Assembly (NCBI GenBank): GCA_023411035.1 | Contig: JAEYPE010000097.1 | Coordinates: forward strand, 1 to 64,000 | DNA length: 64,000 nt | From: Pseudomonadota bacterium | GTDB lineage: Bacteria; Pseudomonadota; Alphaproteobacteria; Azospirillales; Azospirillaceae | Direction: 5' to 3' | Shown here: positions 37,894 through 47,164 of the stretch, in pieces | How positions within the stretch are numbered: position 1 is the first letter of the stretch | How the letters are laid out: the number at the start of each line of letters is the position of its first letter | Position numbers and translations under genes: made by a program | Notes under the pieces: model-generated | What the model was told of the DNA's origin: nothing | What the model saw: only the letters and a program-made list of their open reading frames with translations | Database searches by the model: none

Positions 37894-40812
37894 ATGCTCG
37901 TGAAGCGCAACGCCGGAACCGCCGCCACCCGCGCCTCCCTCGCCCGCCGCATGAACGGCCTGTCGGCGGGTGCCGCCGGGCTGGGGGGAACCGTGGACCG
38001 CCGCGGCTTCCTGAAGACCTCCGGCCTCGCCGCCGGGGGCATGGCGGCGCTGAGCGCGCTGCCCGCCGCGATGATCCGGAAGGCGGAAGCCGGGCCGATC
38101 CTGCCCGATGTGAAGGTCGTCACCCGCAAGAACATCTGCACCCACTGCTCCGTCGGCTGCACCGTGATCGCGGAGATACAGAACGGCGTCTGGACCGCGC
38201 AGGAGCCGGGCTGGGAAAGCCCGATCAACCAGGGCGGCCATTGCGCGAAGGGCGCCTCCGTCCGCGAACTGACCAAGGGCGAGCGCCGGGTGAAATACCC
38301 GATGAAGCTGGTGGACGGCCAATGGCAGCGCATCTCCTGGGATCAGGCCGTCGAGGAGATCGGGAACAGGCTGCTGGAGATCCGCGAGCAGTCCGGGCCG
38401 GACGCCACCTTCTGGCTGGGTTCGGCCAAATTCTCCAACGAGGGCGCCTACCTCTACCGCAAGCTGGCGGCCTTCTGGGGGACCAACAACGTCGATCATC
38501 AGGCGCGCATCTGCCACAGCACCACGGTCGCCGGGGTGGCGAACACCTGGGGCTACGGCGCCATGACCAACAGCTACAACGACATCCAGAATTCCAAGGC
38601 GCTGCTGATCATCGGCGGCAACCCGGCGGAGGCGCACCCCCTCTCGCTCCCCCACATGCTGCGCGGAAAGGAGCGCAATCACGCGCCCTTCATCGTCATC
38701 GACCCGCGCTTCACCCGCACCGCCGCCCACGCCACCGAATATGTCCGCATCCGCGCCGGCACCGACATTCCGGTCACCTGGGGCATCCTGTGGCACATCT
38801 TCGAAAACGGCTGGGAGGACAAGGAGTACATCCGCCAGCGCGTCTACGGCATGGACGAGATCCGTGCCGAGGTGAAGAAGTGGGACCCCGCCACCGTGGA
38901 GCAGGTCAGCGGCGTGCCCGGAGAACAGCTCTACCGCGTGGCGGAGGCGCTGGCGAAGAACCGCCCGTCCACGGTCATCTGGTGCATGGGCATCACCCAG
39001 AAGACCACCGGCACCGCCAACGTCCGCGCCCTGTCGATCCTGCAACTGGCGCTGGGCAACATCGGAGTGGCCGGCGGCGGGGCCAACATCTACCGCGGCC
39101 ACTGCAACGTGCAGGGGGCCACCGACTTCGGGCTCGACGTGTCCACCCTGCCCTCCTATTACGGGCTGGCGGAAGGGGCGTGGAAGCACTTCTGCCGCGT
39201 CTGGGACGTGGATTACGAGTGGATGAAGGGCCGCTTCGCCTCCAAGGCGCTGATGGAGGCCAAGGGCATCCCGACCACCCGCTGGTTCGACGGCGTCACC
39301 TACAAGCCGGAGGAGATCGACCAGCCGTCGCCGCTGAAGGCGATGGTCGTCTTCGGCCATGGCGGCAACACCGTCACCCGCATGCCCGATATGCTGAAGG
39401 GGCTGGAGCAGCTTTCCCTTCTCGTCATCGCAGACCCGCACCCGACCAGCTTCGCCGCCTTCAAGGAGCGGAAGAACGGCACCTACATCCTGCCGGCCTG
39501 CACCCAGTTCGAGACGGACGGCTCGCGCACCTGCTCCAACCGGTCGATGCAGTGGGGCGAGAAGATGGTGGAGCCGATCTTCGAGTCCAAGGATGACTAC
39601 ACCATCATCTATCTGCTGGCCCGCAAGTTCGGCTTCGCCGACGAGATGTTCAAGCACATCACGGTGGAGGACACCCGCCCCGTGCCGGAGGACATCCTGC
39701 GGGAGATCAACCGCGGCTGCCTGTCCACCGGCTACACCGGCCAGTCGCCGGAACGGCTGAAGATGCACATGAAGCATCAGGCTGATTTCGACAAGATCAC
39801 CATGCAGGCGACCCGCGGCCCGCTGAAGGGGGAATATTACGGCCTGCCCTGGCCATGCTGGGGACAGCCGGAGCTTCGCCATCCGGGTTGCGCCGTCCTC
39901 TACGACACCTCCAAGCCCGTGATGGAGGGCGGCGGCGTCTTCCGCGCCCGCTTCGGGGTGGAGCGCAACGGCGTCAGCCTGCTCGCCGACGGTTCCTACT
40001 CGAAGGGATCGGAGATCGAAGACGGCTATCCCGAATTCACCATGGCGATGCTGAGGAAGCTGGGCTGGGACAAGGACCTGACGGCGGAGGAGATGCGCGT
40101 CATCCAGGCCATCGGCGGCGACAAGGTGGACGAGGTGAGCTGGCAGACCGACCTGTCCATGGGCATCATCCGCGTCGCGCTGAAGCACGGCTGCGTGCCG
40201 CACGGCAACGCCAAGGCGCGCGCCGTCGCCTGGAACCTGCCCGATCCGGTGCCGATCCACCGCGAACCGATCTTCTCCCCGCGGCCCGAGCTGGTGAAGG
40301 AGTTCCCGGCCATCGAGGACCGGCGCGACTACCGCCTGCCGCAACTGGCCCGCTCGCTCCAGTTCAAGGTGACGGACAACGACGTGAGCCAGCGCTTCCC
40401 CTTCGTCCTGACCTCCGGACGGCTGGTCGAGTATGAGGGTGGCGGCGAGGAAACCCGGTCCAACCCCTGGCTGGCCGAGTTGCAGCAATCCATGTTCGCG
40501 GAGATCAACCCGAAGGACGCCGAGCGCCTGGGCATCCGCGACGGCGGCATGGTCTGGGTCCATGGGCCGGAATACGGTTCGAAGGCTCGGGTGCGGGCGC
40601 TGGTGACCGAGCGCGTCGGCGTCGGCACCGTCTTCATGCCCTTCCACTTCGCCGGCTATTGGCAGGGCGGCAGCCTGCGGGAGAACTACCCGCCGAACAC
40701 CGACCCCATCGTGCTGGGCGAACCGGCCAACGGCGTGACGACCTACGGCTACGACCCCATGACCTTCATGCAGGAAACCAAGGTGACGCTTTGCCGCGTC
40801 GAACCGGCCTGA
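37894..40812 (+). CDS. fdhA: Formate dehydrogenase alpha (catalytic) subunit, Cys type
   Basis: Periplasmic molybdenum or tungsten bis-MGD enzyme oxidising formate to CO2. 972 residues. Tat motif RRGFLKTSG at 36-44 after an unusually long N-region. 4Fe-4S ligands C82, C85, C89 and C117; metal ligand Cys207 with His208 in HQARICHSTTVAG, so cysteine rather than selenocysteine. MopB and molybdopterin dinucleotide-binding domains complete the chain. First of three subunit genes; the beta subunit follows after 25 bases. Confidence 0.97.
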   Translation: MLVKRNAGTAATRASLARRMNGLSAGAAGLGGTVDRRGFLKTSGLAAGGMAALSALPAAMIRKAEAGPILPDVKVVTRKNICTHCSVGCTVIAEIQNGVWTAQEPGWESPINQGGHCAKGASVRELTKGERRVKYPMKLVDGQWQRISWDQAVEEIGNRLLEIREQSGPDATFWLGSAKFSNEGAYLYRKLAAFWGTNNVDHQARICHSTTVAGVANTWGYGAMTNSYNDIQNSKALLIIGGNPAEAHPLSLPHMLRGKERNHAPFIVIDPRFTRTAAHATEYVRIRAGTDIPVTWGILWHIFENGWEDKEYIRQRVYGMDEIRAEVKKWDPATVEQVSGVPGEQLYRVAEALAKNRPSTVIWCMGITQKTTGTANVRALSILQLALGNIGVAGGGANIYRGHCNVQGATDFGLDVSTLPSYYGLAEGAWKHFCRVWDVDYEWMKGRFASKALMEAKGIPTTRWFDGVTYKPEEIDQPSPLKAMVVFGHGGNTVTRMPDMLKGLEQLSLLVIADPHPTSFAAFKERKNGTYILPACTQFETDGSRTCSNRSMQWGEKMVEPIFESKDDYTIIYLLARKFGFADEMFKHITVEDTRPVPEDILREINRGCLSTGYTGQSPERLKMHMKHQADFDKITMQATRGPLKGEYYGLPWPCWGQPELRHPGCAVLYDTSKPVMEGGGVFRARFGVERNGVSLLADGSYSKGSEIEDGYPEFTMAMLRKLGWDKDLTAEEMRVIQAIGGDKVDEVSWQTDLSMGIIRVALKHGCVPHGNAKARAVAWNLPDPVPIHREPIFSPRPELVKEFPAIEDRRDYRLPQLARSLQFKVTDNDVSQRFPFVLTSGRLVEYEGGGEETRSNPWLAELQQSMFAEINPKDAERLGIRDGGMVWVHGPEYGSKARVRALVTERVGVGTVFMPFHFAGYWQGGSLRENYPPNTDPIVLGEPANGVTTYGYDPMTFMQETKVTLCRVEPA

Positions 40813-40837
40813 CGCGCCGCAAGGAGGACAGAAGACC

Positions 40838-41479
40838 ATGCCCCGCATGAAATTCCTGTGCGACGCGGAACGCTGCATCGAATGCAACGCCTGCGTCACC
40901 GCCTGCAAGAACGAGCATGAAATCCCCTGGGGCATCAACCGCCGCCGCGTCATCACGCTGAGGGACGGCGTGCCGGGCGAGCGGTCGATCTCCATGGCCT
41001 GCATGCACTGCACCGACCCGCCCTGCGCCGCGGTCTGCCCGGTGGACTGCTTCTACCAGACCGAGGACGGGGTGGTGCTGCACTCCAAGGATTTGTGCAT
41101 CGGCTGCGGCTATTGCTTCTACGCCTGCCCCTTCGGCGCGCCGCAGTACCCGCGGACGACCAACTTCGGCGGGCGCGGCAAGATGGACAAATGCACCTTC
41201 TGCGCCGGCGGTCCGGACACGGAAAACGTCCTGGAGGAGTACCAGAAGTACGGCTCCAACCGCCTGTCGGAGGGGAAGCTGCCGCTGTGCGCGGAGATGT
41301 GCTCCACCCGCGCCCTGATGGCCGGGGACGGCGAGGTGCTGGCCGACATCTACAAGGAGCGGACGGTGCGCCGCGGCTACGGTTCCGGCGCCTGGGGCTG
41401 GACCACCGCCTATGGGCGCGACGACCGGGGCGGCGCCTTCGGTCCGGGCGGCAACTCCCAAGGGAGGGACGCGACATGA
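40838..41479 (+). CDS. fdhB: Formate dehydrogenase beta subunit, four-cluster ferredoxin
   Basis: 213 residues carrying electrons from the alpha subunit to the cytochrome. Clustered Cys motifs: CIECNACVTACKNEH (near 14), CMHCTDPPCAAVCPVDC, CIGCGYCFYACPFG and CTFC with a late CAEMC. No membrane anchor of the FdnH type is visible, typical of the shorter FdhB form. Its stop overlaps the gamma subunit start (ATGA). Confidence 0.95.
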   Translation: MPRMKFLCDAERCIECNACVTACKNEHEIPWGINRRRVITLRDGVPGERSISMACMHCTDPPCAAVCPVDCFYQTEDGVVLHSKDLCIGCGYCFYACPFGAPQYPRTTNFGGRGKMDKCTFCAGGPDTENVLEEYQKYGSNRLSEGKLPLCAEMCSTRALMAGDGEVLADIYKERTVRRGYGSGAWGWTTAYGRDDRGGAFGPGGNSQGRDAT

Positions 41480-42480
41480 CGAAGCTCCTGCGCCCCCTGC
41501 TGCTCCTGTCCGTTCTGCTGCTCGCCGCTCCGGCGGTGCAGGCGCAGCTCTACCAGATGCCGGGGCCGAACTCGCCCACGTCGACGGACGAGGTGCAGCT
41601 CTACCAGACGCCGGACGGGCAGATCACCGGACGGATCAGCATCCCCGACACCAGGCTCGACGTCCTGGTCCAGCCGGAGGGGCGGGAATGGCGCGAGTTC
41701 CGCATGGTCTGGCTGCAGATCATCGCGGGCGTTCTGACGCTGGGCACGATCGCGGCGCTGGCCGTCTTCTACATGATCCGGGGCACCATCCGCATCCACG
41801 ATGGGCGGTCCGGGCGGTGGGTGCTGCGCTTCGACGGCATGGATCGCTTCGCCCATTGGACGACCGCGATCAGTTTCCTCATCCTGGCGGTGACGGGGCT
41901 GGTTCTGACCTTCGGACGACCGCTGCTGATCCCGCTGATCGGCCACCCGAACTTCACGATGCTGGCCGAAGCCGGCAAGTATCTGCACAATTTCTTCAGC
42001 GTGCCCTTCATCATCGGGCTGGCGCTGGCCTTCGTGCTGTGGGTGCGCGACAACATCCCGGAAAAGGCCGACCTCGTCTGGCTGAAGACCATGGGCGGCA
42101 TCCTGAACAAGTCCGGCGAGCATCCGGAGGCCGGGCGTTTCAACGCCGGTCAGAAGGGCATGTTCTGGGCAGTGGTGTTCGGCGGGTCGGCGCTGGCGGT
42201 CAGCGGCTTTCTGCTGATGGTGCCCTTCGCCGTCGCCGGAATCAGCGGCATGCAGATCCTGCAAGGGGTGCACGGGGTGGTGGCCGCGCTGATGATCGCG
42301 GTCATCATCGGCCACATCTACATCGGCACCATCGGCATGGAAGGCGCCTTCGACGCCATGGGCCGCGGGGTGGTGGACGAGAACTGGGCCAAGGATCATC
42401 ACCGCCGTTGGTACGAGGAGCAGCTCCGCACCGCCCGCACCAACGGGGACGAGCGGTTCAGCCACCACCCGGCGGAGTGA
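41476..42480 (+). CDS. fdhC: Formate dehydrogenase gamma subunit, cytochrome b556
   Basis: 334 residues from the ATG at 41476. Signal peptide 1-23, a periplasmic stretch, then five hydrophobic segments. Heme-ligand histidines are expected in MDRFAHWTTAISF, AEAGKYLHNFFS and VIIGHIYIGTIG. Passes electrons to quinone. A Pro/Gln-rich periplasmic N-terminal segment is seen in related FdhC/FdoI-like proteins. Confidence 0.93.
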   Translation: MTKLLRPLLLLSVLLLAAPAVQAQLYQMPGPNSPTSTDEVQLYQTPDGQITGRISIPDTRLDVLVQPEGREWREFRMVWLQIIAGVLTLGTIAALAVFYMIRGTIRIHDGRSGRWVLRFDGMDRFAHWTTAISFLILAVTGLVLTFGRPLLIPLIGHPNFTMLAEAGKYLHNFFSVPFIIGLALAFVLWVRDNIPEKADLVWLKTMGGILNKSGEHPEAGRFNAGQKGMFWAVVFGGSALAVSGFLLMVPFAVAGISGMQILQGVHGVVAALMIAVIIGHIYIGTIGMEGAFDAMGRGVVDENWAKDHHRRWYEEQLRTARTNGDERFSHHPAE

Positions 42481-42632
42481 ACCGGCGGAGTGGGCTCCGG
42501 CAAATCTCTTTTCCGGAGACAGGAGGGGATTGAAGCTTCCCCGCCGGTTCTGACGATGGCCGCCCTGTCTCTGCCGCGGCGGGAGGTGTAAGATCGCGCC
42601 GGCAACGACATGGCTGGCTGGAAACGCACCTG

Positions 42633-43208
42633 ATGTCTGAACTGAAGCTCAATCTCGGCTGTGGGGACACGCGGCTTCCCGGCTATGTGAATGTGGACAA
42701 GTACGGCACCTTCGGGCCGGACATCGTGGCGGATCTGGAGGTCGTGCCCTGGCCGTTCGAGGAGAACGGCGTCGCCGATGTCCAGCTCATCCACGCGCTG
42801 GAACATATGGGCCAGACGACCGAGGGATTCCTGAGCATCATGAAGGAGTTGTACCGCGTCTGCCGGCACGGCGCACGGATCACCATCAAGGTGCCGCACC
42901 CGCGCAGCGACGGCTACCTCGGCGACCCGACCCACGTCCGCCCGATCACGCCCAACGTGATGACCCTGTTCTCAAAGGAAGAGAACCGGAATTTCATCGA
43001 GCGCGGCTGGCCCAACACCCGGCTGGCCATGCATCTGAACGTCGATTTCCGCATCCTGTCGATCGCCTACTCCCCGACCCTGCGGTGGCAGCGCAAGCTG
43101 GTGGCCGGGGAGGTCACGAACCAGGACGTGATGGAGGCGATGGAAAGCCAGAACAACGTCATCGACGAAATCGCCATGGTTCTGGAGGTGGTGAAGGACG
43201 CGGCCTGA
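42633..43208 (+). CDS. SAM-dependent methyltransferase-like protein
   Basis: 191 residues starting MSELKLNLGCGDTRLPGYVN; LNLGCG is the glycine-rich SAM motif I, followed by the acidic VDKY and the IHALEHM motif usual in this class. Sugar or lipid modification is plausible because glf lies near, but that is weak. It is followed by a 73-base gap and a convergent small gene. Confidence 0.78.
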   Translation: MSELKLNLGCGDTRLPGYVNVDKYGTFGPDIVADLEVVPWPFEENGVADVQLIHALEHMGQTTEGFLSIMKELYRVCRHGARITIKVPHPRSDGYLGDPTHVRPITPNVMTLFSKEENRNFIERGWPNTRLAMHLNVDFRILSIAYSPTLRWQRKLVAGEVTNQDVMEAMESQNNVIDEIAMVLEVVKDAA

Positions 43209-43281
43209 ACCAGCCAAGGCGGCCAAACACGCCCTGTCCTCTCCCCTTCCGGAGACGGCTTGAACCGCGGAATCACGATCG

Positions 43282-43458
43282 TCATTCCGCCGGGGGCCCC
43301 ATGAAGTCCCGATAACGCACGGTGTTGTCCTCGCTCAGCCGGACCGAGGAGGTGGCGAAGGTCTGATCGGCGCTGCGGCTCAGAGTGCCTTCCAGAAAGA
43401 TGCTGGCGCCGATGGCGAGGACGACGGCAGCGGCCAGGGCGAGTCCGAACGCTCTCAT
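43282..43458 (-). CDS. Small exported protein downstream of glf
   Basis: 58 residues starting MRAFGLALAAAVVLAIGASI, so an N-terminal signal or anchor, then a short polar domain (SSVRLSEDNTVRYRDFMG). GGAGGG is upstream of the ATG, and the start overlaps the glf stop (ATGA). No family recognised. Probably translated with glf. Confidence 0.6.
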   Translation of the reverse strand: MRAFGLALAAAVVLAIGASIFLEGTLSRSADQTFATSSVRLSEDNTVRYRDFMGPPAE

Positions 43459-44687
43459 GATGTTTCCCTCCTGCTGTGTGCCGGAGCAGCGGGCGACGGG
43501 GCGGCACCGATTCCGGAGATGCCCCGCGCCCCTTCCGCCACGGCGCCTTCGGCCTTGGCGATGCGGGTGTAGAGCGCCAGCGCCTGCGCCACCACCTGAT
43601 CCATGTTGTAGTAACGATAGGTCGCCAGCCGCCCGACGAAATGGACGTTCGGCGTGGCGTCGGCCAATTCCTGGTACTTGCGGTACAGGGCCGCGTTCTC
43701 CGGACGGGGGATCGGGTAGTAGGGATCGCCCTCCGCCGACGGGTATTCCCAAGTCAGGCTGGTTCGCGGATGCCGCTGCCCGGTCAGGTGCTTGTACTCG
43801 GTGATGCGGGTGTGCGGCACGTCCTCGCCGGGATAGTTCACCACGGCCACGGGCTGGAACCATTCCCGGTCCACCGTCTCGTGCCGGAAGGTCAGGGAGC
43901 GGTAGGGCAGCTTGCCGAAGCGGTGGCCGAAATACTCGTCGATGGGGCCGGTGTAGACGAGATTGCGGCAGCGCACGTCGCGCGCCACGTCGCGGAAATC
44001 GGCGTTCAGGCGGATGGCGATGTTCGGGTGGTCGAGCATGGTCTCGAACATCCGCGTGAAGCCGTGCAGCGGCATGTTCTGGAAGCTGTCGCCGAAATAG
44101 CGGTCGTCGTCGTTGGTCCGCGTCGGCACGCGGGCGGTCACCGCCTTGTCGAGTTCCGACGGGTCGAGGCCCCATTGCTTGCGGGTGTAGCCGCGGAAGA
44201 ACGTCTCGTACAGTTCCCTCCCCACCGCGCCGACCACCACGTCTTCGGAGGTGCGGACATCGGTCACCGGCTCCGCCCGGCTCTTCAGGAAGGCGGCGAC
44301 CCCGGCCTCGTCCAGATCCAGCCCGTACAGGCGGTTGACGGTGGTCCGGTTGATCGGGATGGGGACCAACTGTCCGCCCACATGCGCCAGCACCCGGTGC
44401 TCGTAGGGGCGCCACTTCGTGAAGCGGGACAAATAGTCCGCGACCTGCCGCGAGTTGGTGTGGAAGATGTGCGGGCCGTAGCGGTGGATCAGCAGGCCCG
44501 CGTCGTCATAGTGGTCGTAGGCGTTGCCGCCGATGTGCGGGCGCCGGTCGATCAGCAGCACCCGCTTGTTCAGCCCCGCCGCCAGACGTTCCGCCAGCAC
44601 GCTGCCGGCGAAGCCCGCCCCGACGATCAGGTAATCGAAGACCGCCTGTCCCACGCAGGCCGGAGCGGCCCCGTCGAAATTGCGCAT
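43455..44687 (-). CDS. glf: UDP-galactopyranose mutase
   Basis: FAD enzyme that converts UDP-galactopyranose to UDP-galactofuranose for surface polysaccharides. 410 residues from the ATG at 44687. Dinucleotide motif YLIVGAGFAGSVLAERLA near 19-36, RRPHIGGNAYD, YGPHIFHT, and conserved RKQWG and YYPIPRPEN. The upstream in-frame ATG at 44759 adds a non-conserved leader. The small exported protein gene overlaps its end. Confidence 0.94.
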   Translation of the reverse strand: MRNFDGAAPACVGQAVFDYLIVGAGFAGSVLAERLAAGLNKRVLLIDRRPHIGGNAYDHYDDAGLLIHRYGPHIFHTNSRQVADYLSRFTKWRPYEHRVLAHVGGQLVPIPINRTTVNRLYGLDLDEAGVAAFLKSRAEPVTDVRTSEDVVVGAVGRELYETFFRGYTRKQWGLDPSELDKAVTARVPTRTNDDDRYFGDSFQNMPLHGFTRMFETMLDHPNIAIRLNADFRDVARDVRCRNLVYTGPIDEYFGHRFGKLPYRSLTFRHETVDREWFQPVAVVNYPGEDVPHTRITEYKHLTGQRHPRTSLTWEYPSAEGDPYYPIPRPENAALYRKYQELADATPNVHFVGRLATYRYYNMDQVVAQALALYTRIAKAEGAVAEGARGISGIGAAPSPAAPAHSRRETS

Positions 44688-44843
44688 AAGGTCTGCCTTC
44701 CTCGTCCCACCATAAGCGGGCGAGCGGGGCAAACCTTCCGGCGTCCCACCCGCCCGCACGGTCTGCGAACGGAGGAATCCGCCGGTGGGTTCCGGACGAA
44801 GACGGTGGGGAGGGCGGCACCGTTACGAGGTACCCCCGCCGCA

Positions 44844-45887
44844 TCACCCCCCGAAGACGGTGTTCACCTGCGCGCCGACGCGGACGAAGGTGGTCCGCTT
44901 CGACACTTCCTTCAGCCTGGTGGCGCCGATATAGGTCATCATGCTGCGGACGCCGCCCATGATCTCCTGCATCGTGCCGTCCACCGGGCCGCGGTAGGAG
45001 ACCTCCACGGTCTTGCCCTCCGACGCGCGGTAGGAGGCGACGCCGCCCGCGTACTTGTGCATCGCCGTGTCGGACGACATGCCATAGAAGGTCATCGCCA
45101 CCGGCACCGTCCGCCCATCACGCTCCTCATAGCGGATGTCGCCCTCGCACTCGTCGTGGCCGGCCAGCATGCCGCCGAGCATCACGAAATCGGCACCGGC
45201 ACCGTACGCCTTGGAAATGTCGCCCGGCACCGTACAGCCGCCGTCCCCGCAGACCTGCCCCTTCAGCCCATGGGCGGCGTCGGCGCATTCGATGATGGCG
45301 GAAAGCTGCGGATAGCCGACACCGGTCATCTTGCGGGTGGTGCAGACCGACCCCGGCCCGATCCCCACCTTGATGATGTCGGCCCCGGCGAGCAGCAGCG
45401 CTTCGGTCATGTCGCCGGTCACCACGTTCCCGGCCATGATGACAATGTCCGGATTCTCCTTCCGCATCCGGCCGATGAAGCGCACGAAGCGCTCCGTGTA
45501 GCCGTTGGCGACATCCAGGCAGAGCTTGCCCACGGGGGCCTTGGCCTTCACCTGCTGGAACTTGTCGTAGTCGGCCTCCGTCGTGCCCAGCGAGTAGAAG
45601 ACGTTGGCCGTGTCCTCGTCCCGGAAGAAGGAGACCAGGGCGTCCGCCGGGTAATGCTTGTGCAGCGCCGTCATCGCGCCGAAGCGCGACAGGGCGCGGG
45701 CGACGGCCATGGTGCCGACCACATCCATGTTCGCCGCGATCAACGGGAAGCCCGTCCATTCCAGACCGCTGTGGACGAAACGGAAGGTCCGCTCGATGTC
45801 CACGTCGTTGCGGCTTTGCAGGGTGCTGCGCTTCGGACGGATCAGCACGTCCTTGAAGTCCAGCTTCAGATCGTTCTCGATGATCAC
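44844..45887 (-). CDS. guaC: GMP reductase
   Basis: NADPH-dependent deamination of GMP to IMP. 347 residues, IMPDH/GMPR barrel. The catalytic loop GPGSVCTTRKMTGVG carries the nucleophilic Cys; DFKDVLIRPKRSTL near the N-terminus is typical. It lies 29 bases after the M20 gene on the same strand, so it may be the last gene of the purine-catabolic run. Confidence 0.93.
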   Translation of the reverse strand: MIIENDLKLDFKDVLIRPKRSTLQSRNDVDIERTFRFVHSGLEWTGFPLIAANMDVVGTMAVARALSRFGAMTALHKHYPADALVSFFRDEDTANVFYSLGTTEADYDKFQQVKAKAPVGKLCLDVANGYTERFVRFIGRMRKENPDIVIMAGNVVTGDMTEALLLAGADIIKVGIGPGSVCTTRKMTGVGYPQLSAIIECADAAHGLKGQVCGDGGCTVPGDISKAYGAGADFVMLGGMLAGHDECEGDIRYEERDGRTVPVAMTFYGMSSDTAMHKYAGGVASYRASEGKTVEVSYRGPVDGTMQEIMGGVRSMMTYIGATRLKEVSKRTTFVRVGAQVNTVFGG

Positions 45888-45916
45888 CGGCGGGTCGTCC
45901 TTATCCTAACGGGCCC

Positions 45917-47164
45917 TCAGCCCTGGCCCAGCAGATCCAACAGCGACAGGGCGACAACCTCCGTCGCCTTGAACAGGTCGGACAGCGGCAGGCGCTCGTC
46001 GGCGCGGTGGGCGTTGGCCTCCTCGATGGTGTGGGGACCGGCGCCGAACAGGGCGATGGGAACGCCCGCGTCGGAGTAGTGACGCGCGTCGGTGTAGAGC
46101 GGCACGCCCTTGGTTTCCACCGGCTCGCCCATCACGCGGCTGGCGTGGGCGCAGAGGATGCCGGCCAGCCGGTCGGTGCCGGGCAGCGGGGTCAGCGGAC
46201 GGGCCAGCAGGATGCGGCGGACCTCCACGCGGGCCTGCGGAAACGCCTTGGCCGCATCGGCGATGACGGCGCGCACGTCCGCCTCCACCGTCTCCGGCGC
46301 TTCCTCCGGAATCATGCGGCGGTCGAGGCGCAGGGTCACGCGGTCGGGGACGACGTTGGTGTTGATGCCGCCCTTGATGAGCCCGACCGTCAATTGCGGC
46401 GAGCCGATGCCGCCCACCGCCGACACGGTGTCCGCGTAGCCCCTGCGGTGCTCATAGAGCGCGTTGAGGATGGCCGTCGTCGCCTCCAGCGCGTCGATGC
46501 CGGTCATCGGCAGGGCGGCGTGGGCGGACTTGCCGGTGACCTCCACCTCCAGATGCAGGCAGCCGTTGTGCGCGGTGACGACGCCGTAGCTGAAACCGGC
46601 GGCGATGGCGAAGTCGGGCCTGGTCAGCCCCTCGTCCAGCAGCCATTTCGGCCCGATCTCGCCGCCCGCCTCCTCGTCGTAGGTCAGGTGCAGTTCCACC
46701 GTGCCGCGGTCCAGTCCCGCCTTCTCCAGGGCCAGAAGGGCATAGGTGTAGGTCACGAAGTCGGACTTCGACACGGCGACGCCACGCCCGTACATCCAGC
46801 CGTCCACCACCTCCGCCCCGTAGGGGTCGCGGGTCCAGCCCTCGCCCGGCGGCACCACGTCGCCATGGGCGTTCAGCGCCACGGTCGGCCCGTCGCCGAA
46901 GCGGCGGCGCACGATCAGGTTGGTGGCGGTGACCATGCCGTTGGCCCGCACCAGATCCGCCGGGACGGGATGCCGTTCCACCGTCAGGCCCATGGCCTCC
47001 AGCAGTTCGGCGGCGCGTTCCGCATGGGGGGCGCAGTCGCCGGGCGGGTTGTCGGAGGGCACCTTGACCAGTTCGGCCAGGAAGCGGACCTGATCGTCGC
47101 GGGTCTGCTCCAGGAAAGCGCGGATGGCCTGTTGGGCGTTATCAGGCCGGGCGGTGTCGGTCAT
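45917..47164 (-). CDS. M20 family metallohydrolase in the ureide cluster
   Basis: 415 residues with M20 zinc motifs NAHGDVVPPGEGW, the bridging Asp replaced by the SKSDF context after GRGVAVS, and DEEAGGEIG. Dimerisation domain present. Annotated relatives are ArgE/DapE. Its start overlaps the allantoate-hydrolase-like gene (ATGA), so a role in degrading a carbamoylated or amide purine breakdown product is likely, but the substrate is unknown. Confidence 0.85.
   Translation of the reverse strand: MTDTARPDNAQQAIRAFLEQTRDDQVRFLAELVKVPSDNPPGDCAPHAERAAELLEAMGLTVERHPVPADLVRANGMVTATNLIVRRRFGDGPTVALNAHGDVVPPGEGWTRDPYGAEVVDGWMYGRGVAVSKSDFVTYTYALLALEKAGLDRGTVELHLTYDEEAGGEIGPKWLLDEGLTRPDFAIAAGFSYGVVTAHNGCLHLEVEVTGKSAHAALPMTGIDALEATTAILNALYEHRRGYADTVSAVGGIGSPQLTVGLIKGGINTNVVPDRVTLRLDRRMIPEEAPETVEADVRAVIADAAKAFPQARVEVRRILLARPLTPLPGTDRLAGILCAHASRVMGEPVETKGVPLYTDARHYSDAGVPIALFGAGPHTIEEANAHRADERLPLSDLFKATEVVALSLLDLLGQG

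Noticed and set aside
37894..40812. Selenocysteine in the formate dehydrogenase
   Set aside because: The active-site codon is Cys207 and the frame has no in-frame TGA.
37597..41013. A 1138-codon open frame antisense to fdhA
   Set aside because: Same artefact; fdhA on the plus strand has full motifs and operon context.
42481..42632. Terminator after fdhC
   Set aside because: CTCCGG...CCGGAG at 42495-42518 has a 12-base loop and no T run; too weak.
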